Shown here: positions 22,105 through 33,219 of the stretch, one piece after another
How the letters are laid out: each line of letters starts with the position of its first letter
Position numbering within the stretch: the stretch's first letter is position 1
DNA from: Porphyra umbilicalis
Taxonomy: Eukaryota > Rhodophyta > Bangiophyceae > Bangiales > Bangiaceae
Reading direction: 5' to 3'
NCBI GenBank assembly: GCA_002049455.2
Contig: KV918959.1
Span: 62,001-126,000, forward strand
Length of the DNA stretch: 64,000 bases
The notes under the pieces: generated by a model
What the model saw: the letters and a program-made list of their open reading frames with translations, nothing else
What the model was told of the DNA's origin: nothing
The model's database searches: none
Position numbers and translations under genes: made by a program

Positions 22105-23008
22105 AATAGAACATAGCCCCTACTTGTTCTCTCTCCTGTCTTGCCCTCCCGACTGATCTGTTCTTGGGCCTGCCACCCGAGCCGCTGTGCACGCCGATTC
22201 CCCCGTGCCGCCCTTTATCGCAGCCGTCACGTCCTCTCGGAGGTGGTCGGTATCGCGCTGGGGGTCAGTGCCGTTCACCCATCACGTCGCTGTTCCCATT
22301 GTCGAACTTTGCGCTCCGGCGGTTGCCCGCCGCTGGCTGTAGAGCCACGTGCTCCGGCAGCGCCTTCGTTTCATCTTGCGCTGGCGGTGCGCTGCCAGCA
22401 AGCATGCCGGCTCGTCGCCCGTGTGCTGAAAGACTGCCGTCCGAGGCAGCGCCACGTGCACCGTCGCGCGCTTCCCGCGTGCGTTGCAGCACCTGGTGCG
22501 GCCGGGCGTTGGGCTTTGGGGGCGCTGCCCGCGGTTGAGCGTGCTCGTATCCACCCATCAAACGCCTCGTCGGCGCGTCCTCGCACGCCCCTCCGTGGCA
22601 GCTACGAGTTAGCGTGCCGGCGGCGGGGTGCGTCGGTCGGATGGCGCGGAGCGGCGGGCTCCCCACGTCCAATCGTGGTCGTCGCCGCGCGGATCATACT
22701 GGCTCACCTCCTGCTCGTTGCATATGGTCTGTACTCTGAAAGATTGGATACTGCGCGTTCGCGTCTCTGTGGGGAGAGGGTGTCGGGCGTGGCTCGGACG
22801 CGGTCGTCCCGAGCCGCGCGCCGCAGCGGATGACCAAGGGCCTGTCGATGGCGGGCGTCCGTGCCCGCTGGCCCTTCAAGTCGTTTGGTCCAGTCGTATT
22901 CTGTGCATGGAATTGGGTGCTTAATTTGGATAAAGTTAGCTTTTTGTGGGCTCCACACTTTAAGCACGGATTGCTCGGCCCCTCGGCAGCGCCACTGCCC
23001 CAGAGGTG

Positions 23009-23070
23009 GGATTATCATCATTCCTCGGCTCGGATAAAATGATTATAATCAAGCCCTTGATTTTAATCAC
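23009..23070. repeat. AT-rich palindromic repeat, copy 1
   Basis: Contains TGATTATAATCAAG and CTTGATTTTAATCA, a 14-bp inverted repeat with one mismatch around a CC centre (23040-23069). The surrounding ~60 bp matches 31597-31663 in the same orientation. It is probably a terminus or remnant of a shared element. Confidence 0.4.
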
Positions 23071-23175
23071 GTGCACCCTGATTCACACAAATCTGCCAGA
23101 TTGAAGTTTAAAGTCGCTTGTATCCAATTTGCTGAAGAGATTTGAAGCCTTCGAACTACGCTGCGGCGGCTCGGC

Positions 23176-23377
23176 TTTCTACTCTCTGAAAGACGCTTGT
23201 AGGCTACTTTGTCCGTCCGCGACCACCCCGGATTGCTGATCGTTCAACAGTGTCAGTTTTTCACACCCGATTCCAGGCAGGCAGGGGCCAGTGTTCACGC
23301 GTATTTGAGAAATTCATGACACGGCGTGCACATGAAGTGCAGATCGGTCGGAATTCCAGCACCTATGACAGAATTAT
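23176..23377 (+). repeat. Dispersed repeat, copy A (inverted copy at 61325-61532)
   Basis: About 200 bp matches the complement of 61325-61532 closely over its length, with scattered substitutions and small indels. Shared blocks include GACGCTTGTAGGCTACTTTG, GATTGCTGATCGTTCAACAG and AATTCATGACACGGC. No coding content was seen. Probably part of a transposable element family. Confidence 0.6.
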
Positions 23378-23439
23378 GTACCCAACAATTGACGCTTTTT
23401 CAGACGAATGACAACAGAAAACTAACTACGACGAGCTAC

Positions 23440-23973
23440 TCACTGACCGCCCGGACCACCGGGGTGGTGCGTGTCGTAAGTCATGACCGCCTCTTCACGC
23501 TCCTCTCGCTCCATCTCCGACATGCAACGCGCACCGCCCTCATACACAAAAAAAAAGAAATGCGTGATGGGGTCAGTGGGCCCCACCTCTTCGTCCCAAA
23601 GGTGGTGGTTCAGCTCCCACTCCTGGTCCGCCATCATGACGATCTTGGGGGGGTTGGTGTGGAGCTCGATGAGCTCGCCCAATGCCCGCTGGTCAGCCCA
23701 CCGAGCGAACGACTCCCCGTAGGACCCGAGCACGACGTAGCTGAGGGGGTCAATTGACACGAAATCCCCAATAAAGACGTTCGTGCAAAAGTAGTCCCAG
23801 TGTCTGTAGTTGTCGCCCCCCTCGCGGTAGTCCAATTCCTCCGCGCGGAGCACGGCCTCCTCGGCCGCGCTCATCCGGGCGCCAATGCGGCCGGCGCCCC
23901 ACACCCGACGCCGCTTGCGGAGCCGTTCTAGCTCCGACAAGACGCGGTGGACCTCTGATAGAGACCGGCGCAT
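23440..23973 (-). CDS. Conserved-looking protein of unknown function (177 aa)
   Basis: The minus-strand frame runs from the ATG at 23973 to TGA at 23440. A basic helix (SEVHRVLSELERLRKRRRVW) is followed by MSAAEEAVLRAEELDYREGG. Next comes a compact globular segment rich in aromatic residues (NYRHWDYFCTNVFIGDFVSI, LSYVVLGSYGESFARWADQR) and a Glu-rich end. The normal mix of Trp, Tyr, Phe, Ile and charged residues marks it as genuine coding sequence rather than a GC shadow. I do not recognise the family. A C-rich tract (G18 on the plus strand, 24007-24024) lies just upstream and could be in an intron, so an additional 5' exon is possible. Confidence 0.6.
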   Translation of the reverse strand: MRRSLSEVHRVLSELERLRKRRRVWGAGRIGARMSAAEEAVLRAEELDYREGGDNYRHWDYFCTNVFIGDFVSIDPLSYVVLGSYGESFARWADQRALGELIELHTNPPKIVMMADQEWELNHHLWDEEVGPTDPITHFFFFVYEGGARCMSEMEREEREEAVMTYDTHHPGGPGGQ

Positions 23974-24808
23974 ATCGATCCGCAGAGGGGGAGGGAGTCG
24001 TCAGGGGGGGGGGGGGGGGGGGGCAAGTCTGCTTGCCAAAAGTGGGGGGTTTGTGGGTGATGGGAGAGGGGGGGGCAGGCACAACGAGCCTGGTACTCGC
24101 GCCGTAGGCAAGCGGGCGGCCTTTTTTTATGCACTTGCGGCGGCGCTGCTCGCGCCACATGCTCGGGTCATCCCACCTACATCCGACGCGGCTTAGCTGG
24201 AGTTCACTCTTTTGCGATGCCTGACAGTAATTCCCAACCGTCGCGACGGACCGACCTGACCCCCTGCGATGACTTGGATCTGTCTGACGAGCACCGAACT
24301 GAGCCGGTCGGCTGACTGCCTCACAGCGCCTTCGGGCTGGTAGATGACTTGGATCTGACGAGGACCAAAATAAAACGGACAGCTTACGGTCTGACAGCTT
24401 CACTGACAGCGCCTTCAGGCTGGTCGATGACTTGGATCTGACGAGGACTTCATGAAACGGTCAGCTTATGGTCTTACAGAGTCAATTTGCTGGTTGCAGC
24501 GCGCGCTGTACGTTGCAGACCAAAGGAAAGGAGCGGTTGATGACATGGCGAAAGTATTCTGCGGTCGCCCAGCCAGATACGTTCGCAGTCAACTCCTCCC
24601 CCAGGGTGTCAGGCATGAAACCCTCATTTTTCTTACGATTGGGGCCTGTACGAGGCTCCAGTGAGGCCAGGACTCAGATGACGGGCAGCAGTGGCACCGC
24701 CGGAAAAGGCGGCCGGGGCGCAGCCACCCATGAATTTAAGCGCACCCAGCAACACCATGGAGCTCGAGCAGCTTTCGACCCGCCAAGCACCCTTCAGGAG
24801 CCAACGCA
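23974..24808. other. Interval with a G18 tract and tandem repeats
   Basis: Holds a long G homopolymer (about 24007-24024) followed by the tandem repeat listed separately. A short minus-strand Arg/Lys-rich stretch near 24120-24160 could be an upstream exon of the 23.4-24.0 kb gene, but it is not supported by a clear splice pair. Confidence 0.3.
24268..24460 (+). repeat. Imperfect tandem repeat, ~75-83 bp unit, three partial copies
   Basis: The anchor GATGACTTGGATCTG occurs at 24268, 24343 and 24426. CAGCGCCTTC.GGCTGGT precedes the second and third anchors, and ACGAGGAC follows both of them. A related ACGAGCAC lies nearer 24290. The array lies between the 23.4-kb gene and the Helitron region. 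Confidence 0.6.
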
Positions 24809-25335
24809 ATGGCCTCCTCCCCCTCATCCCCCGGGCCCCTGAGCCCTGAGTTTCGAATCCCCCGCCTGCCGACCGGCTCGCGCACCCCCTCCCCCGGCGG
24901 CCACCCCACCCCAGCCGCGCACACGACGCTGGCCACCCCCCCCCCATCGCGTGAGCGCGTCGCGGCGGCGTCCGACGCCCAGTCGGTCGGCGGGGCTGTG
25001 CCGTTTGTGCCAGCGCCCCTGCCCTGGGCGGCGGTCGCTGCGCCTCTGCCTGGTCGCGACGGGCCCTTTGTGGCCCAGGCGGGGCCGGTCGCCTCATCCG
25101 AGGCGGCCAGCCGTCCGCTGTCGCTTCTGTTGCCACCGCGGCGGGGTGGGCTTTCAGCTGGGCCACCCAATTAGGTTTGGGCGGGCGGCCGCGCGACGCA
25201 GGGTGGCGGCGGGCCAGCTGTTGGGACTGTGGAAGAGACGTCTGACCCCTTCGCTCCTCGCCGCGTGGCGGCGTTTGCTGCGAGTGGCGGCGGGGCCGCC
25301 GTCCCAGAGCCGCCCCGCAAGGAATCCTGCGCAAG
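24809..25335 (+). CDS. Pro/Ser/Ala-rich ORF preceding the Helitron Rep frame, with in-frame TAG
   Basis: Starts at ATG 24809 with a Ser/Pro/Ala-rich sequence (SPSSPGPLSPEFRIPRLPTG). It reaches TAG at 25172-25174, then stays open in the same frame (GTVEETSDPFAPRRVAAFAA) to a CGCAAG|GTGAGC donor-like site at ~25335, immediately before the Rep-helicase frame. It may be the N-terminal region of the Helitron protein, a captured host exon or noncoding sequence; GC-rich composition makes chance openness possible. No domain was recognised. Confidence 0.3.
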
Positions 25336-28300
25336 GTGAGCTTTATGAACTCTTGGTTTGATCCGACACGTTTTCCTCTGCTTTTCCCACTGGGCACCGA
25401 TGGATGGCATGATGGGATTCGAAAAACCCGAGGAGGCAAGAAAGTGAGTCTGCTCGACTTCATGGCGTATCATCTGTTCACTCGGGAGGGCCAGTTCGCC
25501 TACCTACAGCGCTGCAAGCGGCTTTGGGGTGAATATGTGGTCGATCAATTTATCAAAGTCGAGCACGCCCGCCTGCTCTGGCAGCGGCTAAACCAGAAAA
25601 GCCTACGGTGTGAAATGTATAGTCGCGTGGTGGACGCTGTCAGGGATGGGTCGGCCGCAACGGGGCGGATCGGAAAAGGAGTCCTCTTGCACGCATCGCA
25701 TGTTGCGAGCCCGAGGTACATGGCTGAGAACTTTGCGGACTCCATGGCTGTCGTACGTGCCTTTGGCAAGCCAGCCCTCTTCGGGACATTCACCTGCAAT
25801 CCTCAGTGGAAAGAGATTCAGGATGCACTGCTGCCGAACCAGACGCCGAACGATCGCCCAGATTTGATCACACGCGTTTTCAAAATGAAGCTGAAAGAGC
25901 TGATCAAAATGATCAAGGAGGACAATGTGTTTGGCTATTGTCTGGCATTCGTGATGACCATTGAGTTCCAGAAGCGTGGCCTGCCGCACGCTCACTGGCT
26001 GGTCATCCTGCGCCGGCAAGATGTGCCTCAGACGGCAGATGCGTACGACGAGTTCATCCGCGCCGAGATCCCAAAAGAGAGCGACAGCCCATCACTGCGT
26101 GCTAAAGTGCTGAAGCACATGGTGCATGGGCCATGCGGATCCCACAACGTGGCTTCGCCGTGCATGGGTATGGATGGTAGCTGCTCCAAAAAGTTTCTCA
26201 AGGACCTCGCATCGGCCACAACGGCCACCGAGGACTCCTATCCAAACTACCGGAGGCGCTAGCCGCAGGACGGAGGGGAGTCCGTGGCCTTCACACGTGG
26301 CAATCGCGCGTCGCAGATCGACAATTCGTGGATTGTGCCCTACTCCCCGCTGCTTCTGGAGAAATTTGATTGCCACATCAATCTGGAGATCGTTTCCTCT
26401 GTCGCTGTTGTCAAGTACATTTACAAGTATATTTACAAGGGACCGGATAAGGCCATGGTGTCGGTTGTAGCAGCGACTCGGGACGACGAAGGGGGCGAAG
26501 AGGTCGGACGGCAGCCCAGAGATGAAATACAGGAGTATCTGGACGCCAGATGGATTGCTGAGTGCGAAGCAGTGTGGAGGGGACTGTCCAATCCAGTTAT
26601 CTTTCGTGACCCTGCGGTGATGAAGATGCCCGTTCACTTGGAGAACCAGCAGCCCGTGTTCTTCGCGCCTGGAGAGGTGGAAGGTGTTGCGGCAACCGCA
26701 CCAAAGGAGACAAAGCTCACAGCCTTCTTCTCCTTGATGCAGGCGCCAGATGATGGAAAGTCTCCCTCCACGACAGACCTCTTATATGCGGACATCCCCA
26801 GGTACTTTACTTGGCAGACCAAAACGCGCAAGTGGCGGCGCCGCCAGCGCGGTGTGCAGAGATCGTCTGAAGATACGCCAACGATGATTGGCCGGGTTCC
26901 TGGCCTCCACCCCTCCATGGGCGATGTTTATTACATGCGGCTGCTTCTTTACCGCGTGAAGGGACCTGGATCGTTTGTGGATCTTCGAACGTACGAGGGT
27001 TTCGTGCATCCCACATACAAAGATGCATGTGCAGCAAGGCAAATGCTGGCCACCAATGCGGTCTGGGATGAGACACTGACGGAAGCGGCTTCGTGGAGGA
27101 TGCCGGCGGCTCTGCGGGAGCTGTTCGCGTCCGTGGTGGCTCTCAATGCTCCGGCTGATGTGCCCGACTTGCTGCAAAAGCACTACACCGCTCTCTCCGA
27201 GGACATGACCTACAGATTGGCATCTCGGCAGGCACAGGGCTTGGACCTGGACGCTACCGAGGACGACCTGCGCCGCATTGTGCTGCTCGATATTGAAAAG
27301 CACATGAGAGCGCGTAACAGCTGTCTTCAAGACCACCAGATTCTGATTCCGGCAGCCCGAGTTGGAGAAGACGGGGAGGCGCTGGAGGTCCTCGGCGAAG
27401 CTCCTCCACCAGCCAGGAGGGCTGGCGGGCAAGCGCTCGCAGAACAGCTTCCAGGAAATCGGGATGAGCTCCTCGCTGCAGTGGCCCACCGTGTGCCGAC
27501 ACTGCAGCCGGACCAGAAAGTTGTTTGGGATGCAGTGAGCGAGTCAATCGACGGCTCCATGGGGAGATTATTCTTTCTGGACGCCCCTGGTGGCGCTGGG
27601 AAGACGTATTTGGCGGAGACTCTCTTGAACTACACGAGAGGCAGCGGTCACATCGGGCTAGCGGTTGCATCCAGTGCAATTGCAGCAACTCTCATGCCGC
27701 TTGGCCGCACCGTGCACAGCCGCTTCAAAATTCCCATCGAGATCAATCAGACTTCGTTCTGCGGCTTCACGCAAAGCACTGATGTTGCAAAAATGCTGAA
27801 GAAGACCAAACTGATTGTCTGGGACGAGGCGTCAATGGCACATCGTCACTGCTTCGAAGCTGTGGACCGCAGCATTGTGGATGTGATGGGGCCAGACGTG
27901 GCGTCGCAAATCACATGGCTGGTGTGCGGAGACTTCCGTCAGGTTCCCGCAGTGGTACCCAAGGGGTCCATAGCACAAATAATTCGTGCTTCTCTTCGAA
28001 AGTCACCGTTGATGTGGTCACGCTTCACGCGAATGCAACTGACGACAAATATGCCCGTGAAGACCAGGGCAGACGCAGGTCAGGCTGAGGAGGCCAGCCT
28101 TTTCGAGGCCTTTGGGAAATGGCTGTTAGCCATTGGCGATGGGGTTATCCGGTCCGCTGTGGTGCTTCAGACCGAGGAGTCAGCACGTCGCACACCTGCA
28201 CAGGGCTTCGACTTAGAAACAGACCTGAGAGCAGCGCTCCCTTTGGCCTCAGGACAGGGCGGTGCCCGTCGCCGTTCGCCGAGGCCAGGAAGTACTGCCG

Positions 28301-29322
28301 CGGAGCAGTGTACGACGAAGATCCGCATCCCTCGGGCCATGTGTCTCCCGAAAGGAAGTGGGATGCAGGAGCTGCTAAACTCTGTGTTTCCAGAGATGAG
28401 CACGGTCAACCCCACGAACGCTGCCGCGCTGGACGCGATGGGAGAGCGCATGATTCTCACCACTCTGAACAAGGACGTTCTAGACCTCAACGAATTGGCT
28501 ATCGATCAGTTTCCAGGTCAGGCACGGACCTACTACAGTATCGATACAGTCAGCGATGAGGACATGGAGCTCGCGGAGGTCTATACGACAGAGTTTCTGA
28601 ACACGATTGACCACTCCTCAGTGCCAACGCACGCAATGGTGCTCAAGGTAGGCATGACTGTCATGCTCCTACGAAACCTGGCGGCCCAAAATGGCGACTG
28701 CAATGGAACGCGGTACATAGTTACACGGCTTGGCGACAATGTCATCGAGCTCCGCCAAATTGGCACCATCAGGCGCATCCTCATTCCAAAAATTGACGTG
28801 ACCACCAGCGATTGTGGGCTACCGATCAAGCTCAAGCGACGGCAATTCCCCATCCGCGTGGCATTCGCCGCAACCATCAACAAAGCCCAGGGTGCCACCC
28901 TCAAGCGCCTTGGTCTATGGCTGCCGCAACCAGTTTTCGGACATGGGCAGGTGTATGTTGGCACTTCCCGTGTTGGTGATCCGCGAGAAATCATTGTCGG
29001 AGCGCCTGCGGCCTATTATGATGACGCAGGGTACATTGTGACTGACAATGTGGTGTTCACGCAACTGTTGAACGACGATGCTGTTTAGCCATACTTTTTT
29101 TGTGTTGGCCGGATCATCTTTAGATAGCTACTTTGATATAATGTTTCATGATTCGCATGCTGTTTTTCGGTAGTTCCCGCCCATACCAGATAGTGCAAAA
29201 AAATACATTTTCCATTTGTAACATAGCTTTTCGACAGGTAGTGAGAGGACCCTTTCACTCTGAGGTTGCTTGAATGCAACCGAATGTCACAGACGAGGCG
29301 CTAGCCGGCCCACGGGCACTAG
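25300..29322 (+). mobile_element. Helitron (boundaries tentative)
   Basis: Defined by the RepHel gene. The 3' side holds a perfect 6-bp hairpin (GGTTGC/GCAACC, 29263-29280). CTAG tetramers follow at ~29301 and 29319-29322. The latter is followed by T, as expected for CTRR|T Helitron ends, but neither spacing is canonical. The 5' TC end was not found, so the left limit is only the edge of recognisable sequence. Confidence 0.55.
25336..29088 (+). CDS. Helitron Rep-helicase (RepHel), in-frame TAG at 26260
   Basis: The first frame (25336-26262) is the Helitron-like N domain. It begins near FDPTRFPLLFPLGTDGWHDG and carries the HUH motif in GLPHAHWLVIL (~25980). Ending with YPNYRRR, it meets a TAG. 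The same frame then continues through the Rep tyrosine region VKYIYKYIYKG (~26414-26446) to a complete PIF1-type helicase: Walker A in DAPGGAGKT (~27580), DEAS, GDFRQVPAV, and the C-terminal INKAQGAT and GTSRVGDPRE. It stops with TAG at 29086. The protein would nick and transfer one strand for rolling-circle transposition and unwind DNA. The usual N-terminal part ahead of the PLLFP segment is missing, so this copy is 5'-truncated or has an unseen exon. The TAG is the only lesion in ~1250 codons. It is either a recent nonsense mutation or recoding. Confidence 0.9.
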
Positions 29323-29882
29323 TCGAGGCTTCCTTTCAGTCTTGTCGCGTGCGATTGGACCGTGAAGGGCGTTGTCACGATCATAATTAATTATCTGGCA
29401 ACGTCCCCCACTGCCCCAGCGCCTTTTCTCGGTCAGAATCCTGAGACCGTTACCTGTCGGCTCACTCCGTCCTCACATTGTCTGATATGGAGCCGAACTG
29501 TCCCACACCACCAGGCCCCGCACCACCAAATTTGGAACTGCCAGAGGCGGTCCGCTCCAGAAGCCATGGCTTTTGAACAGCACCTGGCGTCTCAATTCGT
29601 TACCCAGCGCGCATATGATCTACGCCAACTTCGGTTTTGTTTCGCATAAGTCTCTTGTATCCGTGGACGTTATACCGACAATGCACTGTAAACGTTGGCC
29701 ATGCTGTGTTCCTGCCGAAAGAAGACAGTACCGACGCCGACGCCGCTGAGCGGCAACTGATGGTGGGAAACGATGGTAGGGCCGAAGAGACATGTTGTTC
29801 TGGGTAGTGAGACTCAGGTCTGGCCTAAGCGGTTGCGCGAGACGACGCCGTGGCTTTGACAAAGCGTCCTCCTGCGCTCCAC

Positions 29883-31139
29883 CCTACGGGAAATCCGCTG
29901 GATATCCAGTACCTTTGACTGGCGATCCAGTCACATGCATGCACGGGCACCGCGTTGCGGGCTGCTTCTAGTTTGCGCAGCCCAGCTGAAGGGCTGATTG
30001 GGCCAAGAAACAGGTCCTCGTTCTGCAGCACAATTGAATCCAGCATTCTTCTCATGGCTGACAGTTGCGGCTGATTCTTAAATTCCACGGGGGACCGTGC
30101 GGCTGCTGCTATGGGGGTGCGTCCACAGTGTCCTGTGTGTGTGCATATCCAAAGGGGTACCCCCACAGCGACTCTACAAGAGGTGCTGCCTCCTCCCTTA
30201 CCGACGTCGTCGCGCGTCGTCGTCTTGGACGCCGGCTCATGTCGATTTCTGTCCCCCGTCTCACCCTACCCTCATCCCCCCCCCCTTCCCCGCGCGCCTC
30301 ACCCTACCCTCATCCCCCCCCCCCCCACCACGCAACCCACGCTGCCGGACCACAGAGTACGTCATCGTTTCTTTCGTTTGTGTGCCCACCTTCTCTGCGG
30401 TCTTGCCCGACTCCCTCCCCACCCACTAATATTTCCAGGTCCCTCACCTCCTTAGTCATACAGTGCACGGATCTGACAATTCAAGCTCATTGACATCGGG
30501 TGTTGCTTGTGGTTGAGTTTTCGTGCTCCTGTCGTTCTTTTTTCCTTTTTTCTTTCCGTTTTTCTTTTCTAGACGCTGGTATGGCGGGGGGGTCGTCCAC
30601 CCCATCGTCATCCTCCGGCGGGCGTCCCCTGCTTGTTGCGGGGGTCCTTGTCAACCCCCCCCCGAGACGTGGCCTTCTTCCGCCTGTTTCTCGCGCCGCG
30701 GCCGCGGCTGCTGCGCGTGCCCCGCCTGCAGCTGCTCGGGCACCGTCCCGGTCGCCTGCCGATGGGGGACGGGCAACTTGGCGTTTTTCATGGTTCACGG
30801 GCGCGCCCGCAATTAGTCGCAGCGGTGGGGAGGGGAGGGGGGGGGGAGTGTCTTCTCCATGTGTGTGAATATGTAGCACAGCGAAATACTAGGATTGAAA
30901 ACTTGAGAGTTCAAAATTAAAAGAGAAATACGTAAAATCTGGGTGCGTCCTGCTCGCGGTTGGAGCGATCCTGTGAGCCAATCATATGTCTGTCCAGTCT
31001 CAAAAAAGAGGTCAGTTTTTGCTGGATGCCGAGTTGGGGTGACTGGATCGCCAGTCCAACGAGCTGGATGACCAGGCGCACGGGCTGGCTATTCGGATCG
31101 TGGCAGCCCACTATCCAGTCATATTCTTACCGTAGGGCC
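29883..31139. mobile_element. Inverted-repeat-bounded unit (~1.26 kb)
   Basis: The left arm (29883-29934) and right arm (31038-31139) are inverted copies. They share GTGACTGGATCGCCAGTC and then CTGGAT..CCAG in the same order, and both outer ends carry CCGTAGGG/CCCTACGG. Each arm is itself palindromic (GACTGGATCGCCAGTC; CTGGATATCCAG), so single strands could fold locally. The interior includes the short plus-strand exon at 30.58 kb. No transposase or target duplication was identified. Confidence 0.45.
30581..30862 (+). CDS. Possible short exon or gene inside the inverted-repeat unit
   Basis: A strong pyrimidine tract and acceptor (TTTTTCTTTTCTAG, ending at 30572) precedes ATG 30581. The frame reads MAGGSSTPSSSSGGRPLLVA. 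At a C9 run (30654-30662) an alternative frame takes over with RDVAFFRLFLAPRPRLLRVP and PMGDGQLGVFHGSRARPQL, which looks more globular. It may be a captured host gene fragment with a homopolymer indel. Function unknown. Confidence 0.25.
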
Positions 31140-31596
31140 AGTTGGTTCACGTGCCATGAAAAGTGCATGGGAGGCCAGTGTGAATCGATCACATCTGGCT
31201 ACCTCACTCAGATGTACTATGTACGATTCTATGTGGCAACTGTGTACTGATGCCATGGCAACCTTGACTGTTTATGAAGAGGTCTGTCTTCAACTGCATG
31301 TGTTGCTCTCCGACGCTCTGTCACTTCGCTCAGACTATATCTTTGCTCTTCCCACAGAGACTATGCGCGCAGAAGCGTCAGATTGCCATGCCCGTTGCCA
31401 GTTCTGCCATCTGTGGAAGCGTAGCATGTGAGTGGAGCAGTGCATGTCCTTCGCATGGTTGACACCAATGACAGTCGTGGACTTGTCAAACAGCCGGTGA
31501 AATGCTTGAATCTAAAATTGGCGGGCCAGCCATCGTCTGTATCCTTTAGTAGCCCCCATCGTGTAAGCGCAACCGTAAAGCCCCTTCATGCCCATG

Positions 31597-31663
31597 TAAT
31601 TATGATCATCAGCCCCGTGATGTAAAACGATTATAATCAATAAAAACCATGGTTTTAATCAAA
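31597..31663. repeat. AT-rich palindromic repeat, copy 2
   Basis: Matches 23009-23070 in direct orientation (ATTAT.ATCAT...GATTATAATCAA...TTTTAATCA). It contains a second internal palindrome, AAAACCATGGTTTT. Confidence 0.4.
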
Positions 31664-33219
31664 TAAAACTCACCTGCCACCTCTGCTCTGCCCGCCCCGC
31701 GCACACCGTCTGTGATCGCGGCAGCCTTAACAGAATGTCCTTTCGTTCGGAAGACTGTGCCCGAACATACCTTCAACAGCGGCAATTTTGGTTCATTCAA
31801 GTTCGGGTGTACGCCTCTGGATCGCAGGATTGGGTCGGAAACGGGCGGAACGGGCAAGGCACATGAGCTCGACGGCCTTAAATGGAGGTTTACATGGCAG
31901 CGTCTTAGGCGATCCAATGAGGCGAAGTATCCTAGAGTCCTTTACGTACATCTCAATTACATTTGATCGGGTGATTTGGTGTGCTGACCGTTACAGCTGG
32001 GGCTGCACCTTCCCGATGTGTCGAGAGGCCTACCTCCACTTTATTGAGAGCTACCAATTTCCAGGCACGTGCGTGCAATACCCTGGCCTTCAGGGCGGTG
32101 GCGCGCTCGGCGACGCAACGACACCGAACACGCCGGCCGGCTCCATAGCCGCGAGCGCGCACGGGGGCACGAACAGCCACGCTGCCGTGGCGGGGAGAAC
32201 GTGGGGCGGGGAAAGGGGCGCCGCCGCCGCCACCGCAGCGGCGGCGGCCCGCAGGCGTCGCGCGACGCCCACAGGAGGGGCCGTCACTCCGCCGCGCAGC
32301 GCACCAGCGCACGGCGGGCAGGGCGGCCGACAAGCAACCGCCGACACGCCGCCGCAACAGAAGCCAGCACGCAGGCACGATCACCCACGGGTCATCGCGG
32401 GCGCGTTCAACCCCCGTAGTCGCTGCGCGCGGTCGACGCGCCCAACTCGGGGCGGTAGGGAGTGGTAGGGGGGCAGGCACCGTCCGGGCCCTGTGACCTT
32501 CGTGGCCGGACAGTCCTTCTCATCCACGTAACTCTATTCGCTTTTTGCGTCATCGCGACCCTTCCAACGTCGACACGCCCTCAGATCCCTGAGGACACGA
32601 ATGCAGGTTGGGCCCTGCCAAGCGGCGGTGGCCAACGGCGGCACGTGCCACCAGACGAAGGACGGACTGGCGGCGAGATTGCGCGCGGCGGGATTGCATG
32701 CCATGATCTGTGACCGAGTACCCGGGATACATTGTGGGAATTGTGGGGAGTGTCAGCACGGTCGGGGATTGGTGACGTGAGGAGATTTCCGGGGCGCCCG
32801 CTTGGCGCCTGCGGGGGGGAGATATGGGGTGGCTGTGGCGCGGCCACGGCCACCCATCGTAAAGGGCAACGTGCATGACTTGACAATGCAGACTGCCACC
32901 TCTGAAGCGGAGAGCAAGTCCCGTGATCTAAGTATATGTGTGCATCACGACACTTTGAGAGCACCCTGTCCTAAAGGCAGGGGACAGGCATTTTTGTTCC
33001 GCGATCTGTTGGTTTGCCTCGTGCCATGGAGTAAACGAGGGTGCGAATGTCGCACTCCGACATTCGCCGTCGTCCAATGGGGCGGCGTCGTTGCAGCACT
33101 GAACCAACCTCCATTTCAAAGTTCAAATACGCCGGGTTAACGGGGTCCACATGTCATGTAACAGCACAGGGCCCCAATTCAGCAGATTCTTCTGCGCGCG
33201 TTCGACGGTGGCAGGTCGC
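31664..33219. other. Interval without a supported gene
   Basis: Composition alternates between moderately AT-rich and GC-rich blocks. ORFs at 31.95-32.47 kb are open on both strands and low in complexity. No domain or splice structure was recognised. Confidence 0.3.

Larger units (their letters stand above)
22105..23439. other. Intergenic, becoming AT-rich after 22.9 kb
   Basis: 22105-22850 has only GC-type shadow ORFs and probably includes the BET 3' UTR. From 22,900 the composition drops sharply in GC. The palindrome at 23040-23069 and the dispersed repeat at 23176-23377 indicate transposon-derived sequence. No gene is supported. Confidence 0.4.

Noticed and set aside
24268-24460. CRISPR array
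   Set aside because: Only three imperfect copies, with repeated rather than unique spacer sequence, and a eukaryotic context.
23009-31663. LTR retrotransposon bounded by the direct palindromic repeats
   Set aside because: The shared sequence is only about 60 bp, lacks TG..CA ends, and no gag, protease or reverse transcriptase lies between the copies.
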